DNA from: Caldilinea sp. CFX5
GTDB taxonomy: Bacteria; Chloroflexota; Anaerolineae; Caldilineales; Caldilineaceae
Direction: 5' to 3'
DNA: 64,000 bases
NCBI GenBank assembly: GCA_021405325.1
Contig: QWII01000003.1
Coordinates: 108,279-172,278, forward strand
In this document: positions 17,560 through 25,936 of the stretch, one piece after another
How the letters are laid out: the number at the start of each line of letters is the position of its first letter
Numbering within the stretch: position 1 is the stretch's first letter
The notes under the pieces: generated by a model
What the model saw: only the letters and a program-made list of their open reading frames with translations
Told to the model about the DNA's origin: nothing
Database searches by the model: none
Position numbers and translations under genes: made by a program

Positions 17560-20145
17560 TTACTGAGCGCAACGAAACCCAAGATCTGGGCTACGGTCGT
17601 CCGGTGACCATGGAGCAGATCGGGTTGCGATTGCGGGATCGGCGCGTTCCATTTCACTCGTCGCCAAATAACTAAGATACGAATAGCCGCGCTGATAGAG
17701 GGTGGACACCTTGACGATCCCATTCCACGGTACCGGGCAGTCGTAAGGATTGAAACACGTCAACGGTGTGCTGGTCCACTCAGATACATTGCCCAGCAAA
17801 TGCATAATGCCTTCCGGCGTCGAACCAGCCCGAAAGGCCGGGTCATTAACGGCAGCCGGGAGAACATCCTCGCTGTTTGGCTCCCCTTCCAGCATCATGT
17901 TAACGTGCGACTGCGTCGGCGTAGTGCTGCCCCATGGCCACCGGCGCCCGTCGGCTCCACGCGCCGCTCGTTCCCATTCGACCTCCGTGGGCAAGCGCCG
18001 ACCGATCCAACGGCAGAAAGCCGCCGCCTGGTATGCGGTGACATTGACCACCGGAAGATCTGCCTCGGTAGCGCACACGCTTGCTTTGTCGGCTACTTCT
18101 GAAAGTGGCGTACATGCGCCGGCGCGATAGCACAAACAATACTGCTCATTCCTCACTTCATAAGTATCAATTGAAAATGAACCCAGCATCACTTGTTGTT
18201 TGGGAAAACCGCGTTCGCCAGGGTAGGTGTCGCTGCCCAACCAGGCAAAGCCCGCGGAAAAACTCTCCAGTGGATTCATTTTCTGGGCGGTAGATTTTAA
18301 ATACTCTCGATATGCGCCGTAGCCAATGCTGCTGACAATGAGCAAGCTGAATAATGCTGCCACTCCACGTAGAAACCACTGACGCACTTTTCGCCACCGG
18401 TCGTGTTGTTTACTCAACGCCAGAAACTCACATTGCTCGGCGTTAAGTTCGTCAGAATGATTCGCGACCCATTTCTGCAATTCCTGCAACCGAACACCCT
18501 CGTAAACAAAGGAGACATCCTTGTTCTTACCTATCCACTGATCGACATCTTGTACAAGCTGCCGTCGATACTCTTCTGCTTTGCGCCATTCATCCAGCCA
18601 TTCTATCAGTCTGGGCCACGCGCCGATCAATGCCTCATGTGCGATATCAACCTCACGCTCCGGGCCTTTTTCTTCACCGCCAAGAATGAGCAGTCGGCTT
18701 TTTTCATCCGCCAGGTAAGTTAAGACAGGGTCAAACTGAGTGGGATCGATGCTGCCGCGCAGATAAGAAACTGGTTGTTGACGACGCGTGTGGCTGCGCC
18801 CTTCGCCAAATTGCACCAGCCGCACAAAGATACGTCGGGCAATCGCTTGCTGCGCTTCTTCCAGTTTTATGAAAACAGCTTCAGCGTGCATGGCAATGGC
18901 AGCCTGTAGCCCTGTCACCTCTTCTATGCGACGTTCACCATAGGTTGAGCGCGGCAAAACGAGCGTTTCGTAGGCATCCACCGGCAGATAGCGACGTTCG
19001 ACCTTGCTCCAGAGCAAGCGCATTGTCTCTTGGACGAAGGGAAGAATACCTGGTTCGCTTCCTGCATCAGCAACAATGCGTTCAACCAAGGCAGATTCGA
19101 CATAGACACCTACATGTTCGGCTGGCTGAACGATTGCTTCGCTCAGCCCCTTTTCATCAAGCGGCAACACCTCATACCGGTGCTGCTTGATCGCGCCCCA
19201 GATTGGCGAGGTCATCAATTTCGGATAGAAGTCTGCCCGTGCGCCCAGGATGACATACGTATTTGGTTCCTCAGCAAGCTTGACGAGAATGTTCTGAAAG
19301 TCACGCGTTTCTGCTCTTGCCACCGTAAATAGCTCTTCAAACTGATCCACGAAGATCAGCAAACGCTGGGCATCAGGGAATGTCGCAAGTAAAGCCGGAA
19401 TGGTCGTGCTGGGACTAGTTGGATCGCCGCCCAGGGCATTCGTCAACGCTGCCAGCGGGTTTTCGCCCGGGCGAAAGTCGCGAATCAACCACTTACCTCG
19501 ACCAAAGGCAGTGCTCTTGCGTAATGCCGGGATAAGCCCAGCGCGCACTAGCGATGACTTGCCACTGCCAGACGGTCCAATCAATACCCGGAACCGTCGC
19601 TCTCGAAGAAGATTCGTTAGATCTTCGATTTCCCTGCTGCGACCGAAGAAAATGTTGCTTTCTTCCTCCGTATAACTGCGCATGCCGGGATATGGCGGAT
19701 CGGGAAGCGGCGGCGGTGGGGGCACGGGCTGCTGTATCGTCTCTGCAAGACGCCGGATAGCGAACTCCCGGTCCTCTTTCTCTATCGCTTCAAGCGGTTT
19801 GAGCATACGCAGGCGGAGCGGTATTTGCTCAACCGGTTTCAGGATCAGCGGAATCACAGGCCATGTACCTGTTTCCAAACCATAGTGTTCTGCGAGCAGA
19901 TCAATGAACAGACTATGCCCTTCGATCAGATATTCTGGTGACAACACAAGCAGCGTACACTTGCTCTGCAGAATAGCCTGCTCGAAGGCCAGCAGAAGCG
20001 GCTTGTCCAGGTCGAAAGCCGCTTCTGTGTAGTAGGCAACGTTAGCTTGCTTGAGCGCATCGAGCAGGTAGCCTTCGACCCAAGCGCGGTCTTCTTTCGC
20101 ATAGGATATAAAGAGATCGTATATCGGTTTGGTTTGTTCGGCCAT
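17560..20145 (-). CDS. TIR - nSTAND NTPase - transmembrane - FGE/sulfatase-modifying-like protein
   Basis: 861 aa from ATG 20145 (GAGAGGAA upstream). Residues ~7-135 are TIR (YDLFISYAKEDRAW, TLLVLSPEYLIEG). After a poly-Pro hinge comes the nSTAND entry PYPGMRSYTEEE...FFGR, Walker A GPSGSGKSS (190-198) and Walker B LLIFVDQFEE (262-271), then winged-helix-like regions to ~590. A membrane helix follows (GVAALFSLLIVSSIGYGAY, ~594-613), then an FGE/SUMF1-type domain (~625-861: DTYEVRNEQY, RLPTEVEWERAARG, GNVSEWT, DLGFRCAQ). STAND proteins switch by NTP-driven oligomerisation. The FGE fold, which is C-type-lectin-like, probably serves as the outer sensor. The TIR lacks the usual catalytic Glu (LFIDLL instead of xxxEL). 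Confidence 0.9.
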   Translation of the reverse strand: MAEQTKPIYDLFISYAKEDRAWVEGYLLDALKQANVAYYTEAAFDLDKPLLLAFEQAILQSKCTLLVLSPEYLIEGHSLFIDLLAEHYGLETGTWPVIPLILKPVEQIPLRLRMLKPLEAIEKEDREFAIRRLAETIQQPVPPPPPLPDPPYPGMRSYTEEESNIFFGRSREIEDLTNLLRERRFRVLIGPSGSGKSSLVRAGLIPALRKSTAFGRGKWLIRDFRPGENPLAALTNALGGDPTSPSTTIPALLATFPDAQRLLIFVDQFEELFTVARAETRDFQNILVKLAEEPNTYVILGARADFYPKLMTSPIWGAIKQHRYEVLPLDEKGLSEAIVQPAEHVGVYVESALVERIVADAGSEPGILPFVQETMRLLWSKVERRYLPVDAYETLVLPRSTYGERRIEEVTGLQAAIAMHAEAVFIKLEEAQQAIARRIFVRLVQFGEGRSHTRRQQPVSYLRGSIDPTQFDPVLTYLADEKSRLLILGGEEKGPEREVDIAHEALIGAWPRLIEWLDEWRKAEEYRRQLVQDVDQWIGKNKDVSFVYEGVRLQELQKWVANHSDELNAEQCEFLALSKQHDRWRKVRQWFLRGVAALFSLLIVSSIGYGAYREYLKSTAQKMNPLESFSAGFAWLGSDTYPGERGFPKQQVMLGSFSIDTYEVRNEQYCLCYRAGACTPLSEVADKASVCATEADLPVVNVTAYQAAAFCRWIGRRLPTEVEWERAARGADGRRWPWGSTTPTQSHVNMMLEGEPNSEDVLPAAVNDPAFRAGSTPEGIMHLLGNVSEWTSTPLTCFNPYDCPVPWNGIVKVSTLYQRGYSYLSYLATSEMERADPAIATRSAPWSPDDRSPDLGFRCAQ

Positions 20146-20732
20146 CTCGGTTCCTCTCACGAACTGTCTCTCTGCTGTCTATATCGCGACAGTACACATG
20201 GAGTGATTTGGGCAGAACGACGCCTTTTATGTCATCAAAGCTCATTGAACCAGTCTAAAAATGTGATAAACGTAACCTTCATCCAAAGAAATTGCAGGCT
20301 CCTTGCGGCCAAGCAGACCGCCATCCACGCTGTGACGACGAACGAGCCAGCCCATCCTTGCCGGTGAACGCCCGGGCGTTGGGTTGTCCAAAACAACGGT
20401 ACGCAGGAGAACTGTGTACGCCTAATAGTGGGTACACAGTGGAGGAGCGTAATGCGATTAACTGATCGTAGGATACCCCGGAATCTAGCTTAGACCACCC
20501 GCCATACGGCCAGTCGCTTTCCTGGTCAAAGGGATAGTTTCTGGTATAAGCTGGCTTATGCGTTTGGATCGCCGGTACATGTACCAGCGTTTTCTGGAGC
20601 CTGATTTGGCGATATCGCGATTGCTGCTGATGAACGCTGGCCTTGTCTCGCTATTTTGTCTCAACCTGCACAGTTGATACTGCCTGCCTGCACCCACGCG
20701 CAATGGCCCAACCCGCCATGCCCACCACCCGC
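20146..20732. other. Gene-free spacer upstream of the TIR-STAND-FGE gene
   Basis: This ~590-bp stretch must contain the promoter of the TIR/lipoprotein/caspase cassette, but I could not assign -35/-10 boxes. It holds the 32-bp repeat at ~20340-20371 (also at 1358-1389). There is also a short palindrome GGTACATGTACC at ~20574. No convincing ORF. Confidence 0.45.
20340..20371. repeat. Short dispersed repeat, second copy
   Basis: This block matches 1358-1389 at 29 of 32 positions (AACGAGCCAGCCCATCCTTG...). Intergenic in both places. Function unknown. Confidence 0.5.
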
Positions 20733-21390
20733 CTAGGGCAGCACCATGATGTCGCCCCACACGCGTGGTTGCACTTCATAGGTGCTGCCAAATTGCCCAC
20801 TAAAGCCGACGATACGCACATGTTGGCCGAGTGTCAAGCCGGTTATGTCGATGCCGGTCGAGGCGCTGACAAAGATCTGGATGGCGCCACTGTCGTCATC
20901 GACGTAAAACTTGTAACCATAGGGCAACTCATCGCTCACCGCCTGTGTAATCACGCCGTCAACGACGACCAGACGACCTTCGGTGGCTTCGTTGACTTAC
21001 AGCTTCGGGCGTAACCGGCCGGCCATGTCCTTTCGGCTTCACACCGTCGGCACTGGCCGGCACAAGGAGCAGCAGCCCAAAGCTGCCCTGTAACTGTCCT
21101 GTCACCTCGGCTTGGTCGCCCAACGGCAATCCTACATCCGTGTCCAGACTGACGTAGATGCCGCCGCTTTTGTCTTGCAGCGCAAAGCCTTGATCAAAGG
21201 TACTCGACTCAAAGGCCCCGGAAGCCACCGTGACCGTGCCTTTGACTGTAACCGTGCTGCCCAACGGCAGGACACGCGCCTCTGCAATAGCAATGGCGCG
21301 GGCCGCATAGGCGGTGTTCGGGACGATTGGCAGCACCAGGCCGACGATAAGCAATATGATCAAAATAGGTGTTCTTGACATTCGTAACAT
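20733..21390 (-). pseudogene. Exported OB-fold-type protein split by a 1-base frameshift
   Basis: The first frame (ATG 21390, GGGAGAA upstream) gives a signal peptide (TPILIILLIVGLVLPIV) and then IAEARVLPLGSTVTVKGTVT, FALQDKSGGIYVSLDTDVGL, PLGDQAEVTGQLQGSFGLLL. It is thrown out of frame at about 21000-20985. Shifting by one base continues naturally as VNEATEGRLVVVDGVITQAV and then YKFYVDDDSGAIQIFVSAST, ending at 20733. Together (~215 aa) the product resembles exported proteins with tandem OB-fold nucleic-acid-binding-like or DUF5689-type domains. A single inserted A in GCTGTAAGTC would explain it. Sequencing error is an alternative to true inactivation. Confidence 0.65.
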
Positions 21391-21402
21391 AGTTTCTCCC
21401 GA

Positions 21403-21822
21403 TTATACCGGGATTGGTCGCTCCATCGGCGGGGCACCCAACGGCGCAGCCTTGCGCCTACCTGAGAACGCCAACCCAACCATCACGATCAACCCGGCCA
21501 CCGAGAACCAGCCGAGCAGATCGCCAATCACCGAGTAAATCGTAAAGACGTGCTGTGTGGGAACTTGCGCCACAATCACCCGTTCACCGGCCGTAAAGAA
21601 GTCCATGCTGACCAGCCCCCGTCCATACGGGACGGTGATGACCGACAGTTCGTTGTCGCCGACACGCACCAGGGAAACGCCATTCTCCATGGCGCGCAGG
21701 ATCGCCATGGTGGAGTGCAGCGGGCTGATGCCCCGTTCGCCCAGGCTGGGGGAGAGGAGGATGTCGGTGCCGTTGCGCCCGGCCTGGCTCACCGTGCGTG
21801 GAAAGTCGGTGTCCCAGCAGTC
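21403..21822 (-). pseudogene. C-terminal piece of a nitrilase/apolipoprotein N-acyltransferase-like protein
   Basis: From ~21822 to 21403 the minus strand encodes CWDTDFPRTVSQAGRNGTDI, then HSTMAILRAMENGVSLVRVG, LSVITVPYGRGLVSMDFFTA, a final hydrophobic helix and GRRKAAPL. This is the carbon-nitrogen hydrolase C-terminus seen in Lnt-like membrane proteins, with the catalytic Cys region (CxDTDFP) at the very start. The rest (membrane part plus Glu and Lys of the triad) is missing. The coding similarity stops where the dispersed repeat at ~21824-21952 begins, so the repeat seems to have replaced or disrupted the upstream portion. It lies 12 bp upstream of the frameshifted exported gene. Confidence 0.65.
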
Positions 21823-21823
21823 G

Positions 21824-21952
21824 TCATGAATAGGCTACACCCATCAGCATGAAAATCAGCTTTTGATCAAAGATTGCGCAGATTTCACAGATTTTTCTTG
21901 TTCTTTCATCTGCCTAATCGGCGAAATCCCTGTTATGTACAGAACAGTAGCC
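21824..21952. repeat. Dispersed ~130-bp intergenic repeat (family B)
   Basis: Blocks in order: TGAATAGGCTACACCCATCAGCATGAAAATCAGC..., GATCAAAGATTGCGCAGATTTCACAG..., TCATCTGCCTAATCGGCGAAATCCC and TACAGAACAG. The reverse complement of this series is at 59410-59545 with only small differences; partial or rearranged copies are at 25255-25400 and ~6210-6260. The AGATTTCACAG/TCGGCGAAATC pieces are partly complementary, giving a weak hairpin. Confidence 0.6.
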
Positions 21953-22173
21953 GCAGAAGTCTGCCTTTTAGGCGCGCCTCCTCATTAGGCAATTGTCAGG
22001 AAACTGCACAAAGTTGACAATCGAAAAGTCGCCGCCTGACCAGGTCAAAAACTACCCCTTCGGCCAGTCAAGTGCGGCATATTATATAGTATTATTTTCT
22101 AGATAATTATACACACAAAGAGTACCAAGGAGTTATGGGGAATCGCGATTGATGAAATTCTACAGGAGGCGTT
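21953..22173. promoter_or_regulatory. Upstream region of the Delta-60 protein, AT-rich before the start
   Basis: The segment ~22078-22125 is unusually AT-rich for this window (ATATTATATAGTATTATTTT, TAGATAATTATACAC) and precedes an AGGAGG site at 22174. It is the likely promoter region, but no confident -35/-10 pair could be chosen. Confidence 0.35.
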
Positions 22174-25125
22174 ATGCTTTACTCTACTCACTTTCTTCGC
22201 AGCCGCAGGTATGGCCTCTTCTGGACATTGCTCTGTGTCCTACTGGTGATGATGCCAATACCGGTGCATGCCGCTGCCGGCGAACTTGACCCCACATTTG
22301 GCGGCGATGGCAAGGTGATCACCCCGCTGGGAACAGGCTCTGAATCCATTGCTGCCATGGCAGTCCAGGCTGACGGCAAGTTGGTGGTCGCCGGGAGTTT
22401 TGGCGTGGCTCGGCTACTTGCCACGGGCGGACTTGACTCGACTTTTGGTGATCAGGGCGTCACCCTTTCCTCCGACCTTCACTTCGGCGCGTTGGTCACC
22501 CAATCTGACGGCAAGGTTGTCGCCGCCGGATCTGTCTCGGGTCCCCCTGCCATTGTACTGGCGCGCTACAACAGTGATGGCTCACCTGACAGCAGCTTTG
22601 ATGACGATGGCAAAGTCTTCACCAATCTGGGAGGGAGTACTCAGGTTAAAGCGCTGATTCGCCAGCCCGATGGCAAGCTTGTCGCGGCCGGATCTGTCTC
22701 TACGATAGGTAATCCTGACATTGCGCTGGTACGTTACAACGCCGATGGTTCACTCGACACCAGCTTTGACGGTGACGGCATTGTCTTCACCGATTTCGGC
22801 AATGTTGACAATGCCAACGCCCTGGTTCTCCAGCCTGACGGCAAACTTGTCGTCGCCGTCAATAGCGGCAACAGTGACATTGCGCTGGTACGTTACAACG
22901 CCGATGGTTCACTCGATAGCAGCTTTAAGGGCCGCGGCAGTGGCGGCGCCTCCGCGCTGGTTCGCCAGCCTGACGGCAAACTTGTCGTTGCCGGCGGCCG
23001 CGGCAGTGACGGCGCCGCCGACCTTGCGCTGGCGCGTTACAATGCCGATGGCTCGCTCGACAATAGCTTTGACGGCGATGGCATCGTTCTCACCGATTTC
23101 GGCGGTAGCGAGTACGCCAACGCCCTGGTTCTCCAATCTGACGGCAAACTCGTTGCCGCTGGATATACTACCTCCGGCGGTAACGAGGACTTCGGGTTGG
23201 TGCGTTACAACGCCGATGGTTCCCTGGACAGTAGTTTTGACGGCGACGGCAAAGTCCTCACCGACTTTGGCCGCTCTGAGAACGCCCGCATGTTGATTCT
23301 CCAGCCCGACGGGAAACTCGTTGCCGGCGGTGGCCCGTGGTTGGCACGATACAACACCGACGGTTCGTTGGATGCAACCTTCGCTGACGGTGGTACATAT
23401 CTTTACCAACAGGGTGACAGCACAATTCAAGCCATCGTCATTCAGCCCGATGGCAAGCTGGTCGCCGCCGGGTTTGCCTTCACGTATGACCACCGCGATG
23501 ACTTTGCGCTGGTGCGTTACAATGCGGACGGCTCACTCGACAACAGCTTCGGCGTCGACGGCAAAGTGCTTACCGATTTCGGCACCTATGACAGGGTCTC
23601 CGCCCTGATTCTCCAACCCGACGGCAAACTGGTCGCCGCTGGAACCGGCAGGGACGGCTTTACACTAGCGCGTTATAACGCTGATGGCACACTCGACAAC
23701 AGTTTTGGCAGCGACGGCAAAGCTATTGTCGGTCTCGGTGGCACTGCTGCGGCGCTGGTTCGCCAGCCTGACGGCAAACTCGTTGCTGCCGGTTCCAGCG
23801 ATGCCGGCTTTCCACTGGTGCGTTACAATGCTGACGGCTCACTCGACAGCAGCTTTGACGACGACGGCATCGTCTTCATCGCTTTGGACAGCTATGGCGC
23901 GGTCTCCGCGCTGGTTCTCCAGCCTGACGGCAAACTCGTCGTCGCCGGATATGCCCATATTGGCGGCGCCGATGACTTTGCGCTGGTGCGTTACAACAGC
24001 GATGGCTCACTCGACAACAGCTTTGATGGTGACGGTAAAGTCTTCACCGATTTGGGTGATAATGATCAAGCATACGCCCTGGTTCTCCAGCCTGATGGCA
24101 AACTCATCGCCGCTGGTTCTTCCCCCACGAGCCGGGCCAATAACTTTGCGCTGGTGCGTTACAACAGCGATGGCTCACTCGACACGACCTTTGACGGTGA
24201 CGGCAAACTTCTCACCGATTTGGGCGGCAACGAGTACGCCACCTCCCTGGTGCTCCAGCCCGATAACAAACTCGTCGCAGCCGGATATGCCTTGGGTAGC
24301 GGCGGTTCGGGCTTTGCCCTATTGCGTTATAACGCCGATGGCTCACTCGACACAACCTTTGACGGTGACGGCAAAGTCATTACCGATTTCGCCGGTTCAG
24401 CCCGGGTCTCCGCGCTGGTTCGCCAACCCGACGGCAAACTGGTTGCTGGTGGGACTGCAATCCAGACCTTTGCGCTGGCGCGCTACCTCGGCGGCAATCC
24501 GGCGCCAGTGGCGATGGATGATAGCTACAACGTGGGCGTCAATGCCGTCTTGAGCGTGGCGGCGCCCGGTGTGCTGGGCAATGACAGCGCCGCCGATGGT
24601 GATGCACTGACAGCGGCGCTGGTGAGCGGGCCGAGCAACGGCCGCTTGACGCTGAACGCCGACGGCGCCTTTACCTATACCCCCAACCCAGGCTTCAGCG
24701 GCGTTGAGAGGTTCACCTACCAGGCCAAGGCGGGTCAAGCCACGTCGAACGTAGCCACGGTCACTATCACCGTGCCGACGGCCACTGAACGCATCGACAT
24801 CCTCAGCGGAGCGATCCAGCAGTTGATGACGACGGGCGTGTTGAATCAGGGGCAGGGCAATGCGCTGCTGACCAAGTTAACAAATGCCCGGCGCGAAGTG
24901 GCGCGCTGCAAGATGAAACAGGCAACCAAGATGCTGGACGTCTTCAACAAGCATGTCACCGATCTGCTCGCAGCGGGGGTGCTCACGCCGGAAGGGGGGC
25001 AGCCCTTGCTCGCGGCCGCCAATGTCATCATGGCGCAAGTGCAGGCCGACGCCTGTATCACGGGTGTCAACGCAGAGGAGGACGCGGCTGCTTTCACCCT
25101 GTATTTACCCTATGTGAGACGCTAG
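22174..25125 (+). CDS. Large secreted Delta-60 repeat protein with FIMAH domain
   Basis: 983 aa; ACAGGAGGCG precedes the ATG. A signal peptide (~1-33, YGLFWTLLCVLLVMMPIPVHA) is followed by about 14 tandem Delta-60 units of 50-60 residues, each with the pattern QPDGKLVAAG...LVRYNADGSLDSSFDGDGKV. A cadherin/Ig-like tandem module comes next (APVAMDDSYNVG..., GNDSAADGD, DGAFTYTPNPGFSG), then a FIMAH-type helical domain (RIDILSGAIQQLMTTGVLNQ...). The protein ends LYLPYVRR, like the propeller protein at 11751. Delta-60 repeats are thought to form beta-propeller-like surface structures. No enzyme domain is visible; adhesion or sensing is inferred. Confidence 0.85.
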   Translation: MLYSTHFLRSRRYGLFWTLLCVLLVMMPIPVHAAAGELDPTFGGDGKVITPLGTGSESIAAMAVQADGKLVVAGSFGVARLLATGGLDSTFGDQGVTLSSDLHFGALVTQSDGKVVAAGSVSGPPAIVLARYNSDGSPDSSFDDDGKVFTNLGGSTQVKALIRQPDGKLVAAGSVSTIGNPDIALVRYNADGSLDTSFDGDGIVFTDFGNVDNANALVLQPDGKLVVAVNSGNSDIALVRYNADGSLDSSFKGRGSGGASALVRQPDGKLVVAGGRGSDGAADLALARYNADGSLDNSFDGDGIVLTDFGGSEYANALVLQSDGKLVAAGYTTSGGNEDFGLVRYNADGSLDSSFDGDGKVLTDFGRSENARMLILQPDGKLVAGGGPWLARYNTDGSLDATFADGGTYLYQQGDSTIQAIVIQPDGKLVAAGFAFTYDHRDDFALVRYNADGSLDNSFGVDGKVLTDFGTYDRVSALILQPDGKLVAAGTGRDGFTLARYNADGTLDNSFGSDGKAIVGLGGTAAALVRQPDGKLVAAGSSDAGFPLVRYNADGSLDSSFDDDGIVFIALDSYGAVSALVLQPDGKLVVAGYAHIGGADDFALVRYNSDGSLDNSFDGDGKVFTDLGDNDQAYALVLQPDGKLIAAGSSPTSRANNFALVRYNSDGSLDTTFDGDGKLLTDLGGNEYATSLVLQPDNKLVAAGYALGSGGSGFALLRYNADGSLDTTFDGDGKVITDFAGSARVSALVRQPDGKLVAGGTAIQTFALARYLGGNPAPVAMDDSYNVGVNAVLSVAAPGVLGNDSAADGDALTAALVSGPSNGRLTLNADGAFTYTPNPGFSGVERFTYQAKAGQATSNVATVTITVPTATERIDILSGAIQQLMTTGVLNQGQGNALLTKLTNARREVARCKMKQATKMLDVFNKHVTDLLAAGVLTPEGGQPLLAAANVIMAQVQADACITGVNAEEDAAAFTLYLPYVRR

Positions 25126-25670
25126 CTTTATCAACTGCCCGCTCGACTAGGCGCGCAACTCCACCGCTGGCTGGTACAGCGGCTAAAGGTGGCTTACGGC
25201 CTCCTGGCCCTGCCGCTAAGCGCCTTGGGTGCGCGCCTGCTCGGTGATTTTTTGCTCAACAGGCCACATGCCTTAGCGGCGCCGCAAAGGATGAAAATGC
25301 AACAGCGATTTCACAGATTTTTCTATTCGTTAATCGGCATAATCGGTGAAATCCCTGTTATTTATAGAACAGGCCACATGAATGGGCTACACCACAAACC
25401 ATGAAAATTAACCACGAAGACGCAAAGGACACGAAGGTTTTTCTTCGTGAACTTCGGGGCGCCCAAGTTGTCATTGCCTTGCTCTCGCCCCTGATCGCCT
25501 GCCTCTTCCCGATCCTGGCCGGCGCGCGTATCACCATGCGCGCGGCGATCAGCAGCTATGGGGCGCGGGCGGGGACGACGTTCCTGGATCGGCTGCTGGC
25601 CAAAGTGCAGCGATTGCCGCGCTCTATCCCTTTGACGAATTGCTCTTTTCGCTCTTGCGCTTTAATGTAA
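25126..25670 (+). pseudogene. Scattered remains of an FtsX/MacB-like ABC permease
   Basis: Around 25150-25260 one frame reads RLKVAYGLLALPLSALGARL followed by LGDFLLN, and around 25465-25660 another reads VVIALLSPLIACLFPILAGA then RITMRAAISSYG. These are typical neighbouring segments of FtsX-like permease C-termini (xLAxPLGALGA..., LxPLLxGARITVREAISSYG). They are in different frames and separated by a family B repeat (25255-25400) and a CGCAAAG/CACGAAG-type repeat. Start, first helix and periplasmic domain are absent, so the gene is dead. Confidence 0.55.
25255..25450. repeat. Composite of family B and CACGAAG-type repeats
   Basis: Bases 25255-25400 contain the blocks ACAGGCCACATGCCTTAGCGG, GCAAAGGATGAAAAT, GATTTCACAG...AATCGGTGAAATCCC, ATAGAACAGGCCACATGAAT and CTACACCACAAACC. 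The same pieces occur in a different order at 59410-59640. Next to it, 25401-25450 (TTAACCACGAAGACGCAAAG...) is a separate short hairpin repeat. Confidence 0.5.
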
Positions 25671-25694
25671 ACTACTTTGTGGTTATCCAGCATG

Positions 25695-25783
25695 GCTCAT
25701 CTACGGAAAGTGTGAACACCTGTCAGGTTTCCAAAACCTGACAGGTGTGGCGGGTCGAAACCTCACACTTTCTGTAGATGAGC
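25695..25783. repeat. 89-bp nested palindrome, copy 1
   Basis: Outer 21-bp arms (GCTCATCTACGG... and ...CTGTAGATGAGC) enclose an inner hairpin with CACCTGTCAGGTTT / AAACCTGACAGGTG. The reverse complement of the same 89 bases, differing at one position by eye, is at 59085-59173. See also 2785-2873. Confidence 0.8.
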
Positions 25784-25869
25784 GATCCAGCATTAGGCGC
25801 TCGCCAATCACGGAGCGGCTAGAACTTGTCTTGTGCAATTTTGCGTCGTTGCTTTCTGAAATTGGGGGG

Positions 25870-25914
25870 TTGACAAGAAAACAAAATCATGTTATGATTC
25901 CGAATATCATTCGG
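25870..25914 (+). promoter_or_regulatory. Promoter and putative operator of the TetR gene
   Basis: -35 TTGACA at 25870-25875 and -10 TATGAT at 25893-25898 have the ideal 17-bp spacing. Just after the -10 lies the palindrome CCGAATATCATTCGG (25900-25914), followed by TAAACG. A repressor at this place would block initiation. The half-site TTCGGTAAA recurs (inverted) before the next gene. Confidence 0.75.
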
Positions 25915-25936
25915 TAAACGATGAGAGATGAAAAAT

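Noticed and set aside
22174..24500. CRISPR-like periodic repeats
   Set aside because: Periodicity is from Delta-60 coding units, with imperfect repeats and no spacers.
22721..24553. Two long ORFs in another frame of the Delta-60 gene
   Set aside because: Repetitive Ser/Thr-rich frame arising from the repeat units; no start site, no family.
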